Part shown: positions 32,742 to 43,300 of the stretch, piece by piece
Layout: every line of letters starts with the position of its first letter
How positions within the stretch are numbered: position 1 is the first letter of the stretch
NCBI GenBank assembly: GCA_021030905.1
Contig: JAGFMI010000001.1
Span: 1,240,001-1,304,000 of the forward strand
Direction of reading: 5' to 3'
Origin: Pyrenula massariospora
Taxonomy: Eukaryota; Ascomycota; Eurotiomycetes; Pyrenulales; Pyrenulaceae
Length of the DNA: 64,000 nucleotides
Position numbers and translations under genes: made by a program
Notes under the pieces: model-generated
Seen by the model: only the letters and a program-made list of their open reading frames with translations
The model's database searches: none
What the model was told of the DNA's origin: nothing

Positions 32742-34869
32742 GCTGATAGACAAATAGTAGAAACGTAGGAAGTCTAGACGAGCATTTTGAACGCACAAAG
32801 AAAGAAGGTAGAATGTCAAAATACTACTCTAAATGCTAGCAATCTAGAGAGTCTTGACTATTGAATTAGTAGTACTTCTTTTAGAGATTGTTTAACGATA
32901 TCTTTACCGAGTGTTGGCATAACTTCATATGCTAGAAGACTTCGGAACTATGTTTGTGAGGTCCTGTTGCTGTTGTTGCGAGCAACATATCGTCGCATTA
33001 CTTACGCTGATACTAATTTCCAGGATGCGAAGAAAACAATGAAGCTATGAGCCTATCAAGCTAAAGGCTATGTTGGAAAGCAAGGTCTTAAGGGCTTGAG
33101 CAAAGAAGATGCAACAAGACATATTTGGAGCCCGACAGCGTGTGGACAAGGGGGCGAATAAGAGGCTTGGAATCGGAGAGACTTGGTTTCTAAAAGTCGA
33201 CTCCTTTCGCAGACCCGGCGGTCTCGTGGTTTGAAGCGAATTCTGAGATTTCGATGTTCAAGTGGACTTCAGGACGAAATCAGAAGCCATTATTCGGCGA
33301 TATGGCGCTGCTCTTTGGGGAGACCACAAGCCAACATCTAGGCGAGTAGATGCGTCTGATGATGCGTTGCTATTGTACGTATGAAAGGTATGGTCGCTCT
33401 CTCGACCCTTGTTCGGCTGAGCGGTTGGGCAGAGCTTTTGTACTAGTACGATAGAGCATGCAGACAAACTGGTTGTACTGTAGGAATGTCTCAGTCGGGC
33501 ATCCCTGCGTACTTGTATGTGCGTGGTCCGTGATTCAGTGATTCAAGTATACCTCAGGCCCGATTGGAGCACGAATTGGCAAGGAGGTTGATCATGGTGG
33601 TGGCATTAAGACACTCAGCGTGACCAAACGGTCTAAGGTTCACGCTAAACTCTTTTGACATAATTCAATTCTGGTCTTTGGTTCCCCAGAACGGAATGGT
33701 AGAAAGTCTACTCAAATTTGACTTGCTGAATGCAGAATACAACGTGTGAAGCCTGAGACGGCCCGAAATACAATCGGCAAAAGCCGAGTAAGAGTCTGAT
33801 TTATTGGCTGGCGAATCTGAGATTAAAGAAGGCTGAGCAGGCTAACACTTCCGGGGGCCACGCGGCACAGTACAACACGAACCCCAATATTTACGTACGG
33901 TATGGATTAGCGCGCGATTTCAAGTGCTGGGATCAGAGACCGTTTGAGATAGTTGCATGGAAGAACAAGGGTTGTGATTAGCCTTTGCTGAAGAGTCCGT
34001 AACGACTCGCAGTCACACATGCAAAGAGTCAGCCAGCTTACTGTAAGCGTGAGACGACGGCGACAAGCATCGACCATAGTTGCGCTGAACCAAGACTGAA
34101 CGAATAACCCGAAAGGTCTGTCATTCTGGACGTAGCATCCCTTCCTCGGATGCGAGCGAATACAAAGACTCCAGCAATGCGACTCTTCTGTGCTTACTCG
34201 TGACCTCGATTTGTCCAAACAAGAGTCAGCTAGCACAGCTAGCATCGAGTCAACGACGGCCGATTTGAAAAGCTATTGATGTTGATACAAGAAGAGCGCC
34301 GAAAGTTCCAAGGCTACTGTTGTTAGTAGAGGCAGAGCAAAGGTTGCCAAGATGGCACAAGCCGAAAACGCAAGGCTGGATCCATGAGGCTGGCTTTATA
34401 AGGCTGAAGGCTTCCATTTCACTACTTTTGGTTAGCCTGATCCGAACCGAGATCTGGACCAAGCCAGATTCGGGGAGCCGCTTGAACACGGCGTCCCGGC
34501 GTCTGGCGAGAAATTGATACCTGCTTCGGCCACGATCGTGATAATTTTCCGAACACCTGGTCAGCTTCAGCCTGCTTTCATCTGTTGCCTGGTACTGTCT
34601 TTGAGGTGTGCGTGACCTCGTTCCACAAGATCTCCTTACTACGATCGTTAGCAGCGCTTGTCCCGGGCCTCGGTCCCCAACACTTTTGACCCAGAGCTCA
34701 CGAGGTCAGGTCACCTTCAGGCAGTCACTCGCTGAAGAGCCTCTACAAGACCTCGACCGACGCCAGTATGGAATAGACTACTCAGTGAGAAATCCTGCAA
34801 CTTTGCGTAACTCTTGGGGCCCTGCAACAGAATTCCCCAGCTCCCTACCATAGTTCTCCTTCCAGAACC
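32742..34869. other. Gene-poor intergenic region
   Basis: About 2.1 kb between two diverging genes. Short protein-like blocks occur (for example GLKGLSKEDATRHIWSP on the plus strand near 33080-33140), but each ends at a stop within a few dozen codons. I found no family match, repeat or RNA gene. The last 250 bases probably belong to the promoter of the TLC-domain gene. Confidence 0.45.
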
Positions 34870-36108
34870 ATGCTCGATCCCATCCCTCCTCCACCAGCGC
34901 GTCTCGCTACTCTCGTTCAACCCATCGCCGACTACTTCTCGCTCCAGTCTCTTCCCCGCCATGTCCATGAGGTCCTCTTTGCGGCGTTCTTTTATCAATT
35001 CGTCGGCCAGATCGTCTCGCCAAAGCTCTCCAGTTACTTTTTCCCCAGGCATTACCCCCGCCTCAGCCGTCGCACACAAATCAACTGGGATGTGCACTTT
35101 GTGTCGTTTGTGCAGTCAACCATCATCAACTCCATGGCGCTGTGGGTAATTTTATTCGATAAGGAAAGAGGCAGCATGAATATTACGGAAAGGGTGTATG
35201 GGTACACTGGTGCCTCTGGCATCACGCAAGCATTCGGCGTCGGATATTTTCTCTGGGACTTGATCGTCAGCACAATATATTTCCCCATCTTCGGCCTGGG
35301 AAGCTGGGCCCACGCCGTAGCCGCACTCTGGGTCTTCACGCTTGGATTTGTAAGTCCTCTTCCAACCATTCCCCCCCAAAGCCTCGACTAAAAGTAGTCC
35401 CAGCGCCCCTTCATAAATTACTACGGCCCCACCTTCCTCCTCTACGAGCTCTCCTCCCCTTTCCTCAACATCCACTGGTTCTGCGACAAGATCGACAAAA
35501 CCGGCAGCCCCCTCCAGTGGTACAACGGCATGGCCCTCATCGGCTCCTTCTTCTCCGCCCGCCTCCTCTGGGGCGCCTACCAATCCGTTCGCGTCTTCAG
35601 AGACATCTGGGCCGCCGTCAACCTCCCCGTCGGCGGCCCTGCGTCGTCGTCGTCGGCGCTCACAAACGCGACCGTCGCGGCAGCGGCAACGGCGGAGATC
35701 TTCGTGCCGCGGAACGGGGAGCTGTGCCTGGGCACGGAGGGCGCGGCGTGTTTGAAGGCCCAGGCCGAGGTGATGCGGTTTGCGGGGCCGGGGACGGGGC
35801 CCATCCCCGTCTGGCTGGCGGCGACGTATCTGGGGAGCAATCTGGTGCTGAATTCGTTGAATGTGCATTGGTTTGGGAAGATGATCGCGACGGTTAAGAA
35901 GAGGTTTGAGGAGCCTGCGGCAAAACGAGAGAAGGAGGAGGTGAAGGCTGAAGAGGAAGTGGATGGGGAGGTGGTGGGGAGGAAGAGGGAGGATAGCGTG
36001 GTTCTCGAGGTGGCGAATGGCCTGGAGGAGGATGACTTTATTGGGCATCCTACGAGTGGGATGGAAGCTGTGGAGGCTACAGAAGGGGAGGTGAGGAAGA
36101 GGAATTGA
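34870..36108 (+). CDS. TLC (TRAM/LAG1/CLN8) domain membrane protein
   Basis: Two exons, 34870-35349 and 35404-36108, give 394 residues across a 54-base intron (donor GTAAGT, acceptor TCCCAG) in phase 0. The N-terminal region has a helix with HEVLFAAFFYQFVGQ. The TLC core follows: INWDVHFVSFVQSTIINSMA, an aromatic loop with ERVYGYTGASG, then GYFLWDLIVSTIYF. After the intron it continues with FINYYGPTFLLYELSSPFLNIHW-type sequence and two further helices. The last 100 residues are hydrophilic, Lys/Glu-rich and cytosolic. The ceramide-synthase Lag1p motif with two His is not seen, so this belongs with the TLCD/TMEM56-like proteins of fungi rather than with Lag1/Lac1. A role in membrane lipid composition is the family expectation. 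Confidence 0.9.
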
Positions 36109-36616
36109 GCTCTACCGATACCTGGACGAAGGATTTTTTTACCGGCACAGTCGTCTCTAAGGTTGATTCTGGGTAGCATTTTTCAATAAGATGCTCAGTG
36201 CGAATCTTTCCCAAGGCTTTTGGGACACCATGGTAAGATGTTTAGATAGAGTAATGGACCATCCTACGAATACTAAAGAATATAGGGAGGATGAATAGAT
36301 ATGCTTATCCTGTTAGCAAATAAATAGAATCATCAGTCGTAACTCTATATTTACTACTTAGTTCTGGATGACGGGTACCGTAATTTATACCACACATCTA
36401 TCCTCGAAGGTGAAAGAAAAAAGACTCAAGCGTACGAGGGCAAAAGCCCCTTCACCCAAGATCGCCATAACTTCCTTATTGTATCTCCTACATTTCCCAT
36501 CGGGCAGGACCGTTCTACGCCATCCAGAGCCGACACCAACATGCCCGCAATTCCACAGGAGCGTGCCAAGGAATATTTAGACCAGATCTGTCAACACTAA
36601 AAGAAACATCACGACA
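36109..36616. other. Convergent 3' intergenic region
   Basis: About 500 bases between two stop codons, A/T-rich around 36240-36360. No coding signal; likely both 3' UTRs. Confidence 0.6.
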
Positions 36617-39565
36617 TCACATGACAATGCATTCCTTATCCCTCTGCCTCACGCCCGCCATTCCCATGCCGCCCTGAGGCGGATACTGCTGTTGCGACTG
36701 CTGATACCCGCTGGACCTCCTCCCCCCTCCAGCCGACAGCGGATTTCCATAGGTATCGTAACCGGCGCCCGACGCTTGACGGTTCCCCGCCCTCGCCACC
36801 AGCGGCGAAACCTGCTGCGTCGGGCCGCTCCGCCCGGGATTCGGTCTTCCGCCGCCTGGCGTCTGGCTTTCATGCGAGGGGTGTCCGACGGGTGGTTGAT
36901 AGGCGGGGCGTTTTGCCGCCTCGTCGTAGGACGGCGGGGCATCATCGTCCTCGTCTAGCGCCGCGGATCGGTTGACGGCTGGAGTTGGCCGCTGGTTTCG
37001 GGGAGGTATCAGGGGTCGGATGTCGGTTTGGGAAGGGTGAGTTCCGGAGCGGGTTGGACGGGGCGGCTTAAGAGGTGGTTGCGTGGAGGAGCGACGGCGG
37101 TTAGAGGGCTGGGGTTGCTGTGCACGGGCTTCTTCTTCGTCTTGCAGTTGGAGAGCGAGGGCATAGTCGGCGTCGGCTTGTTCTTGGAGCGGAGAGGAAG
37201 GCGAAGGGAGGTCGTGGAGAGTAGATGGTCCGCTAGGGGAGAGTTGACGTTGTCCACTTACGGATGCTGGGGTGTTGGGACCTTGTTTAGCAGTCCATGT
37301 GGACGGATGTGAAGGCTCTGAAGACTCCGAAATGTTGCCCACCCGTCGGAAATCGCCAGAATAAAACTCGCTGTGTTTGTTGGTTACATCAACCAACGAC
37401 TCCCATATCACCTCATCGTGGCCGGAATATCCAGCATCTGTGACGAGATTGAAGAGCCGACCTGTCTCGGGATGCTTGTAGATTGTGCTAAAGTGGTCGT
37501 TTCGGAATAGGATTGCGAAGGAGCCTGCATACAAGGTATTATTAATTACCCCTAGACCGTACGGTGTGAGTTGTGTTGGGTATGTTCCAAGAAAGCTTTT
37601 TATCGAGACAATGTCTTGCAGTAATTGTTGTTCAGCGGGAGTCAGTCCGCCTCGACTCAGCTTCGCTTCAAGCTCCTCCTCACCGAATTGTATCGTTTGA
37701 GCGTCCTCATAGGTCGGAGCTGAGCGTGCAAAGGCTTCATGCGCCGGATCCGATCGGCTTGGCAACCACCCGTGTAAAAGCGGAATACCAGCGGCTGAAT
37801 AGAGCTTGACATCCGCGGTTTCTTCAAAAAAGCCGGGCTTCCTGCCGTTGTTCGATGGAGGTGGGAGATGTAGTACGGAATTCCGTGCATCCATTAAATT
37901 TGGTGGTGCGGATGACGGCGCCGCGAACCTAGGATTGGCGTTCATTCCGTTGTGAAGCATTAAAAGAAATCGATTTAGCTCATCGACGTCAGGCAGATGC
38001 CCTGTGATAAAGCTTCCGGCATCCGTAGTAAGCTCATCCATTAGTGAATCTATGATCAGTCCCAAGCTGACTTGTTCTCGACTACGTAATGTCTTACTCA
38101 CAACTGAATCATCTAGACTCAGTATCAATGCATTCACCAGGGCTAAGAGTGGGCAAGGGCCATTCTGGTTCTGAATAAGCATGGAGGTCCTGGTAATGTC
38201 CCCTTTACTTGGATCTAGCCAATTGAAATGTTTAATTTGGTACGTTTCTTTTCTCTGCTCACGTAATTTGGTCAATTGTGCTTCTGTAACAAGGTTGGAG
38301 CTTAAAGTCGTGGACTGTGTTGACGGTTTTGGCGAGTCTGGCCTTGTATCGCTATCGTAGTGGGGACTTATGTCTGCAAACACGCTTCCGCCAGAGCGTG
38401 CGTTGTGTTGACTGCCTCCAACTTCTTGCTTTGGGCTTGTATTAGAGTCTTGAAAGTCAATCAAGTTCGGCTGCTGGTTTGAGTCTGCCTGATGATTCTC
38501 GAGAACGTCGACACTGGCAGAATCTCGAGCATTGCATGAGGAAACCCACGGATTGTCCTCAGTTGTAGGGAGAGAAGACGGCTCTTCCAGTCTTGGAACG
38601 TGAACATTTGCAGATAGCCCGAGCTTACTAGCACTATTCTGCGGGTTATGTACTCCATCGGCAGGTAGGGGATCCTGTTGAGAACTGAATTGTGTAGGAG
38701 CATCATCTGGTAGGCGCAGACTCTTGGCAAACTCTGATACAGGGTACTCTAAGTTGGAGAGGTCTGGCGCCGTCCGCAATGAATCAAATTGTGCCGTGTA
38801 ATCGGAAGCCTTTCCTTTGCCTTTCCCATCGTATGGCTGCGGGAGTGATGCTGGAAGTTCTCCAAGTGTTTCAGCAGGAGAGGGATGAGGATGAGGTGAA
38901 GTAGACATTTTTCGTCGGAATGGGTTTTTGGACATAGTCTGAGGTGGAGATGGCGAGGTACGATGGCTGGTAGAGCCTAGCGGCTTATCTGCACTGTTCA
39001 CCTCCTCTTGGACTCCGTGAGGCATTGGCGTTTCCAAAGCCACATCGCTCGAAGACGGTCGATAGGGGCCGTCGCTACCTGAAAACGCTTGCAAGATCCT
39101 GCGGTCATGGTATTCAGAAGATGTCTCGCCTTCCTCAACATCGTCCACATTGGCCCACGATTCATCAGATTCTTGGCTCTCAAAGGATGACCTCGGGGTC
39201 GATCCCTGGACTGCTGGTTCGAGCGGCTCGGGTGGATTAGGGGAACTGTGCACTATTTCTTGCGTCTTACGTCCTGCGCCAACTTGCAGCGCAACAGGCA
39301 AGTCATCTTTGCTAGGCTTCTCCGACTGTTCTTCGGCCCATGGGTTGCCGGGGGACTCGTATGAACCGTCACTGGGAGAGGCAAGATTGTAGGGTACAAA
39401 TTTCTGTTCAAGAGTAGAGGATGTATTCCTTAAAGGGCGAAGATCGGTTGTGGGACTGGCGTCGGCTGGTTGAGTTGATGTTGGAGTTACAGGATATGGC
39501 GGCGCGTGTGGTGGTGCAGGAGTGGGTGTTACCTCCAAGGTCGGGACTGGTTTGCGGACGACCAT
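36617..39565 (-). CDS. MINDY-family Lys48-selective deubiquitinase with UIM and CaaX tail
   Basis: A single exon encodes 982 residues. Residues 1-430 are disordered, Ser/Pro/Glu-rich. The MINDY (DUF544) catalytic domain then begins with IKHFNWLD and contains the active-site Gln-Cys block QNQNGPCPLLALVNAL (C471) and the catalytic His in RNDHFSTIYKH (H691). A ubiquitin-interacting motif, ADYALALQLQDEEEA, lies near residues 800-815. The C-terminal 150 residues are Pro/Gln/Arg-rich. The last four residues are CIVM (C979), which fits a farnesylation CaaX box, so the enzyme may be membrane-tethered. The family trims long Lys48-linked chains from the end. All key catalytic residues are present, so activity is expected. 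The CaaX reading comes directly from the sequence; lipidation is inference. Confidence 0.93.
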   Translation of the reverse strand: MVVRKPVPTLEVTPTPAPPHAPPYPVTPTSTQPADASPTTDLRPLRNTSSTLEQKFVPYNLASPSDGSYESPGNPWAEEQSEKPSKDDLPVALQVGAGRKTQEIVHSSPNPPEPLEPAVQGSTPRSSFESQESDESWANVDDVEEGETSSEYHDRRILQAFSGSDGPYRPSSSDVALETPMPHGVQEEVNSADKPLGSTSHRTSPSPPQTMSKNPFRRKMSTSPHPHPSPAETLGELPASLPQPYDGKGKGKASDYTAQFDSLRTAPDLSNLEYPVSEFAKSLRLPDDAPTQFSSQQDPLPADGVHNPQNSASKLGLSANVHVPRLEEPSSLPTTEDNPWVSSCNARDSASVDVLENHQADSNQQPNLIDFQDSNTSPKQEVGGSQHNARSGGSVFADISPHYDSDTRPDSPKPSTQSTTLSSNLVTEAQLTKLREQRKETYQIKHFNWLDPSKGDITRTSMLIQNQNGPCPLLALVNALILSLDDSVVSKTLRSREQVSLGLIIDSLMDELTTDAGSFITGHLPDVDELNRFLLMLHNGMNANPRFAAPSSAPPNLMDARNSVLHLPPPSNNGRKPGFFEETADVKLYSAAGIPLLHGWLPSRSDPAHEAFARSAPTYEDAQTIQFGEEELEAKLSRGGLTPAEQQLLQDIVSIKSFLGTYPTQLTPYGLGVINNTLYAGSFAILFRNDHFSTIYKHPETGRLFNLVTDAGYSGHDEVIWESLVDVTNKHSEFYSGDFRRVGNISESSEPSHPSTWTAKQGPNTPASVSGQRQLSPSGPSTLHDLPSPSSPLQEQADADYALALQLQDEEEARAQQPQPSNRRRSSTQPPLKPPRPTRSGTHPSQTDIRPLIPPRNQRPTPAVNRSAALDEDDDAPPSYDEAAKRPAYQPPVGHPSHESQTPGGGRPNPGRSGPTQQVSPLVARAGNRQASGAGYDTYGNPLSAGGGRRSSGYQQSQQQYPPQGGMGMAGVRQRDKECIVM

Positions 39566-40315
39566 AATGATCAGATAAATTCTTCACAAGCCTTCACGAG
39601 CCTTGGCTTTGTCCGATTTGTCGCAGCCAGAATCGAGAATGCTGCTACCGCTGCAAGTTGCTGTCCATGAGTGCTTGAACACTTGGTCAAGGACGATCAC
39701 TCATCAAAGACAAATCCTTGAGTGGAGCAGCTAGACAAGATGCATGGCTCAGGCCAAATGCAGCAAGGCAGAATCGAGTTTCACGAGTAAATAAATGTAC
39801 AATCGAGAACCGGCGGACTGCAAGGCGTCCGTGAAGCCATACGGAAGAGCATTACGTACCAAGTCACCAGCCACAACTTACTAGCGCCACTTTTCGCCAT
39901 TTGGAACTCTCGGTCTGGAAGCCGATTCGGGCTTCTGGTCTACCTACGCTCTACGATGCCTTGTTTAGCTCGATAAGTCAGGTCGATCTGACGCGCAATC
40001 CAACACAGTAGTTCCCATCTCCTAAAGCACCACGAGACATCTTGCATTCGGAGGATTGCACTGTACCCTAGATGGCGGAGGATAGTACCTTTCCCTAGCT
40101 TCTCAAGTTACTAAATCTATACAGTGATGATTGGGAGATCACTCATTGACTTATTATTCTGCATCATACGACATGGTAAGAGAACTCATGGCGCTTCACA
40201 ATAGTTTATCATACATTCGGTCACAACAAGATGCTTCATATTCAGCAAGGTCTAGCCTCCCCCCTCTTCATTGTTTACCCGGGAACCAAACGCCATTTAC
40301 ACCTACACTCTTCGG
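39566..40315. other. Intergenic region between the MINDY gene and the snt1 3' end
   Basis: This holds the promoter and 5' UTR of the MINDY gene (-) and the 3' UTR of the Snt1 gene (-). No gene was seen. Confidence 0.55.
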
Positions 40316-43300
40316 TTACCTTCTCTCTTCTCCATTCTGTCCATAGTGTCTATATGGTGCCTGAGACTGGTAGACTGAGTATGGTTGGGCCGGGGGCGTG
40401 TAGATTCTGGTTGGCTGAGACTGAAATTCGTTACCAAGCTGCACCCTTCCCTGCTGGCTCTGCGATTGGGAAGGCTGTGAATTGACGCTGTGCTGCATTT
40501 GAAGAGGCATCTGTTGCTGTTGCTGAATCGGAGCCTGATGAGTACCGTATCCCGGCGGTGGCGCCCCCGGCATCGGGCGGCTCTCAAAATGCGACGATGA
40601 CTGCCGATGCAATGAGGGTATAGCGCTTGACGGAGCCGAGTGCGGATGCCCCGGCGGAATATTGGCTGTTGTGTGTACTTGTAGCGCTGGTTGAGTCCCA
40701 TATGAAGACATTCTACTATGTTGTGCCGTGCTGGACTGAGGTCGATAAGGTGCACCAACGGCTTGCGGCGTGTGCGATGGAGGTGGCGGTGAGGGATTCG
40801 CCGGGACTGATTGTTGAACGGCCATCCGGTGATAGTGGGATGCTGATACGTTCTGAGAAGGTGCGCTGCTCGAAATGGCCGCTGAAGGTTGAATTGAGGC
40901 TGCCGCGGCGGTATAGGGCGACATTGGCACCTGTTGAACGCGGCCGGTAGGATCTGGAGTTCCGCTTGGAGGAGTATGATGCTGCGCCATGCGATGATCG
41001 AATCTCGAAATCCAGTTGTGATTGATTGGGCTAGGTGCAGGTGCAGGGTCTCCAGACCAGCCGCTCGACTGAAGCTCGGAATAGGGTTGATTTTGAGGAG
41101 GTGGAAGGGTGGATGGCGGATGCATTTGTCCTTGGCTCGGTTGGCCACTGAAAGAGGATCTGTGCGGTGGATTTTGGGGAATGTGCATTGCCTGTGGCTC
41201 ATCTCGTCTTGAAAACATCTGACTGCTTTGCAGTTGAGCGGGGTTCTGCGAATATATCGGGGGAGGGGGGGATTTGATAGATGATAACCTTGCGGTAGAT
41301 GATTGCTCAGTCGACACTCGCTTGCTTGATGGTGGTTCCTCTGGTTCATCATTCAAAATGCTCATGATATTTGATCGCTTAGCAGGAGTTGCCCTAGGTG
41401 CATCTTGTGCAGGTGGAGCAGAGCTTGGGGATGGCCGTGGAGCTTCTTTCTGGATTGGCAAATTACTTGGGGGTCGCGAGCTGATAGGTGACTGAACCGG
41501 GGATGCACCGTAAGGCCGGATGGAAAGGGGAGGTTCTTGACGTCTTTGGAAAGCGTTATCTGGCTCTGTTTTGGTATTCGTCGTTGGAACGACAGTGGAA
41601 GAAGTATTACTGCTGTGCCTGACATGGACCGCACCTCCCGGAGCCCGATGCGGTGACATCGTGGACGGGCTAATGTACGAGGATTGACCCATCGACGAAG
41701 TGCCTTGCTGAAATTGCACGGTTGCTTGTTGAGAAGGTTGAGGTGCAATGTTCTGCCGCTGAGGTAATATGGCTTGGTGTCGGGTCTGATCCGGGCGTGC
41801 CTTCTCTTGGGGTTGGGAGGGGAGGAGGTGCATCGGTGCATGCTGCTGTGGAACCAATTGTGCAGCTGACGAATTTTGACGAACCTCTCGTCTATCGTCG
41901 TTGAAGAACCCGATCTTGGGACCCTGGTTTGGCCGCGGCTGACCAGAACTTGTAGACCTGGATGCCTGGACATTCTCTTCTCCTCTCCCTGGTCCTGAGG
42001 TCACTTGAGTCGTGGGCGGCTGAACCGCAGCCTGTACTCGCATGCTCATTGGGTTATCGAATGGCGGGCTGCCTTGTGGTATGGTTGGCGGAGATCGATC
42101 GAAGACAGTAGGTTTGACAGCTGTATTCGTGGCGTCTTCTATCTCACTTGTTTCTGTACTGGGTGCCAATGGACGTTGAGGCACAGCGTTGGAGGCCAAA
42201 TCGTATCGTCTCTTCGGAGGAGCAGCTTGGACTGGCGGTGGTCCCATTGGCTCGCCTCGCGCCTTTCGTGCTTCGGCTTCATCGACCAGCTTCTCAAATT
42301 CCGATTTGCCATTTTCGACGGAGCGCACGAAGTAATTTTTCACCTAGATTCTGTTAGAAGTCTCCTGAAATGAGTCTATGTACATACCATTATCGTGGTC
42401 TTTGATCTCATATGAGCGGAGATGGCTTCAAAATTCCGACCGTAGTACTTTAATAGATTAGGAAAATCGCGAACTTCAAAGACGGACCAATAACTTGAAG
42501 GCTGATGAGGTTGTTGATAAACTTGAAAGCCTGGAGCGATTGCCTCATTTTCAGGAATGCTGGGCGTTAGAGAAAATTGAGCATGCCGCTCAACCTCGTT
42601 ATCACCGTGTCTCTGGGAGTCAAGTGATTGAGTTTCAGCTACTTTGAGAAGCCCAGGCTCCGTCTTGGGGATGCCGCGAACAGGTTTCGTCATCGGCCCT
42701 GTTTCACCCACGACTTTTTGCGGCGAATGACCCGTGTTTGCTGAAACTTGCAGCTGCTGGCCTCTAGGTCTCCGTGTCCCTCTGGTTCGCTTTCCTCCAC
42801 GTCCTGGTTTTTCACTGCCCTGATCTCCGACAACATCTTTGATAGTGGTACCTCTTGGTCTTGCAGTGACTCCGGAGGGCGTTTCAGAATCTGGGCCATT
42901 ATCTCCGAATGTAGGAGCAGCAGCACGACGAGGCCGGCCAGTGTCCGTGACTGCTGGTAGTGCTGTATCAAATTCGTCTCCTTCGTAAACGTCCGGACGA
43001 ACACCAAGATCAGCCATGAGTGCGTTAGATTTTGGCCTGGTAGCGGGACCTCTTGTGCGACGACCCCGTTTTCCCTGATTTTTCCTGACAGCTTCTTTGT
43101 ATTTCTGAGCTTGCTTGGTCAAATAGTAATGAAGGATACACTGTTGAAAGTCCCGATCTGGTAGATATTCCGCAATTTTACCCCATTTCTTTGGCCAGGT
43201 CAAGTAGGCTTGCAGAAAAGTTTTCTGTTCGTCCTCAGTAAAATCATCTTGCAGTGGAATGAAGTCATAGAGATCTAAGACATCGTCCGGAGGGACCAAA

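Noticed and set aside
37221-37261. A GTAAGT inside the MINDY gene that could start an intron
   Set aside because: The nearest acceptor gives an intron of only about 29 bases, below the size seen elsewhere here, and the frame is open without splicing.
40303-41352. A 349-codon frame antisense-register to the snt1 tail
   Set aside because: It lies on the same strand in another frame over a Pro/Gln-rich coding region, where long shadow frames are expected.
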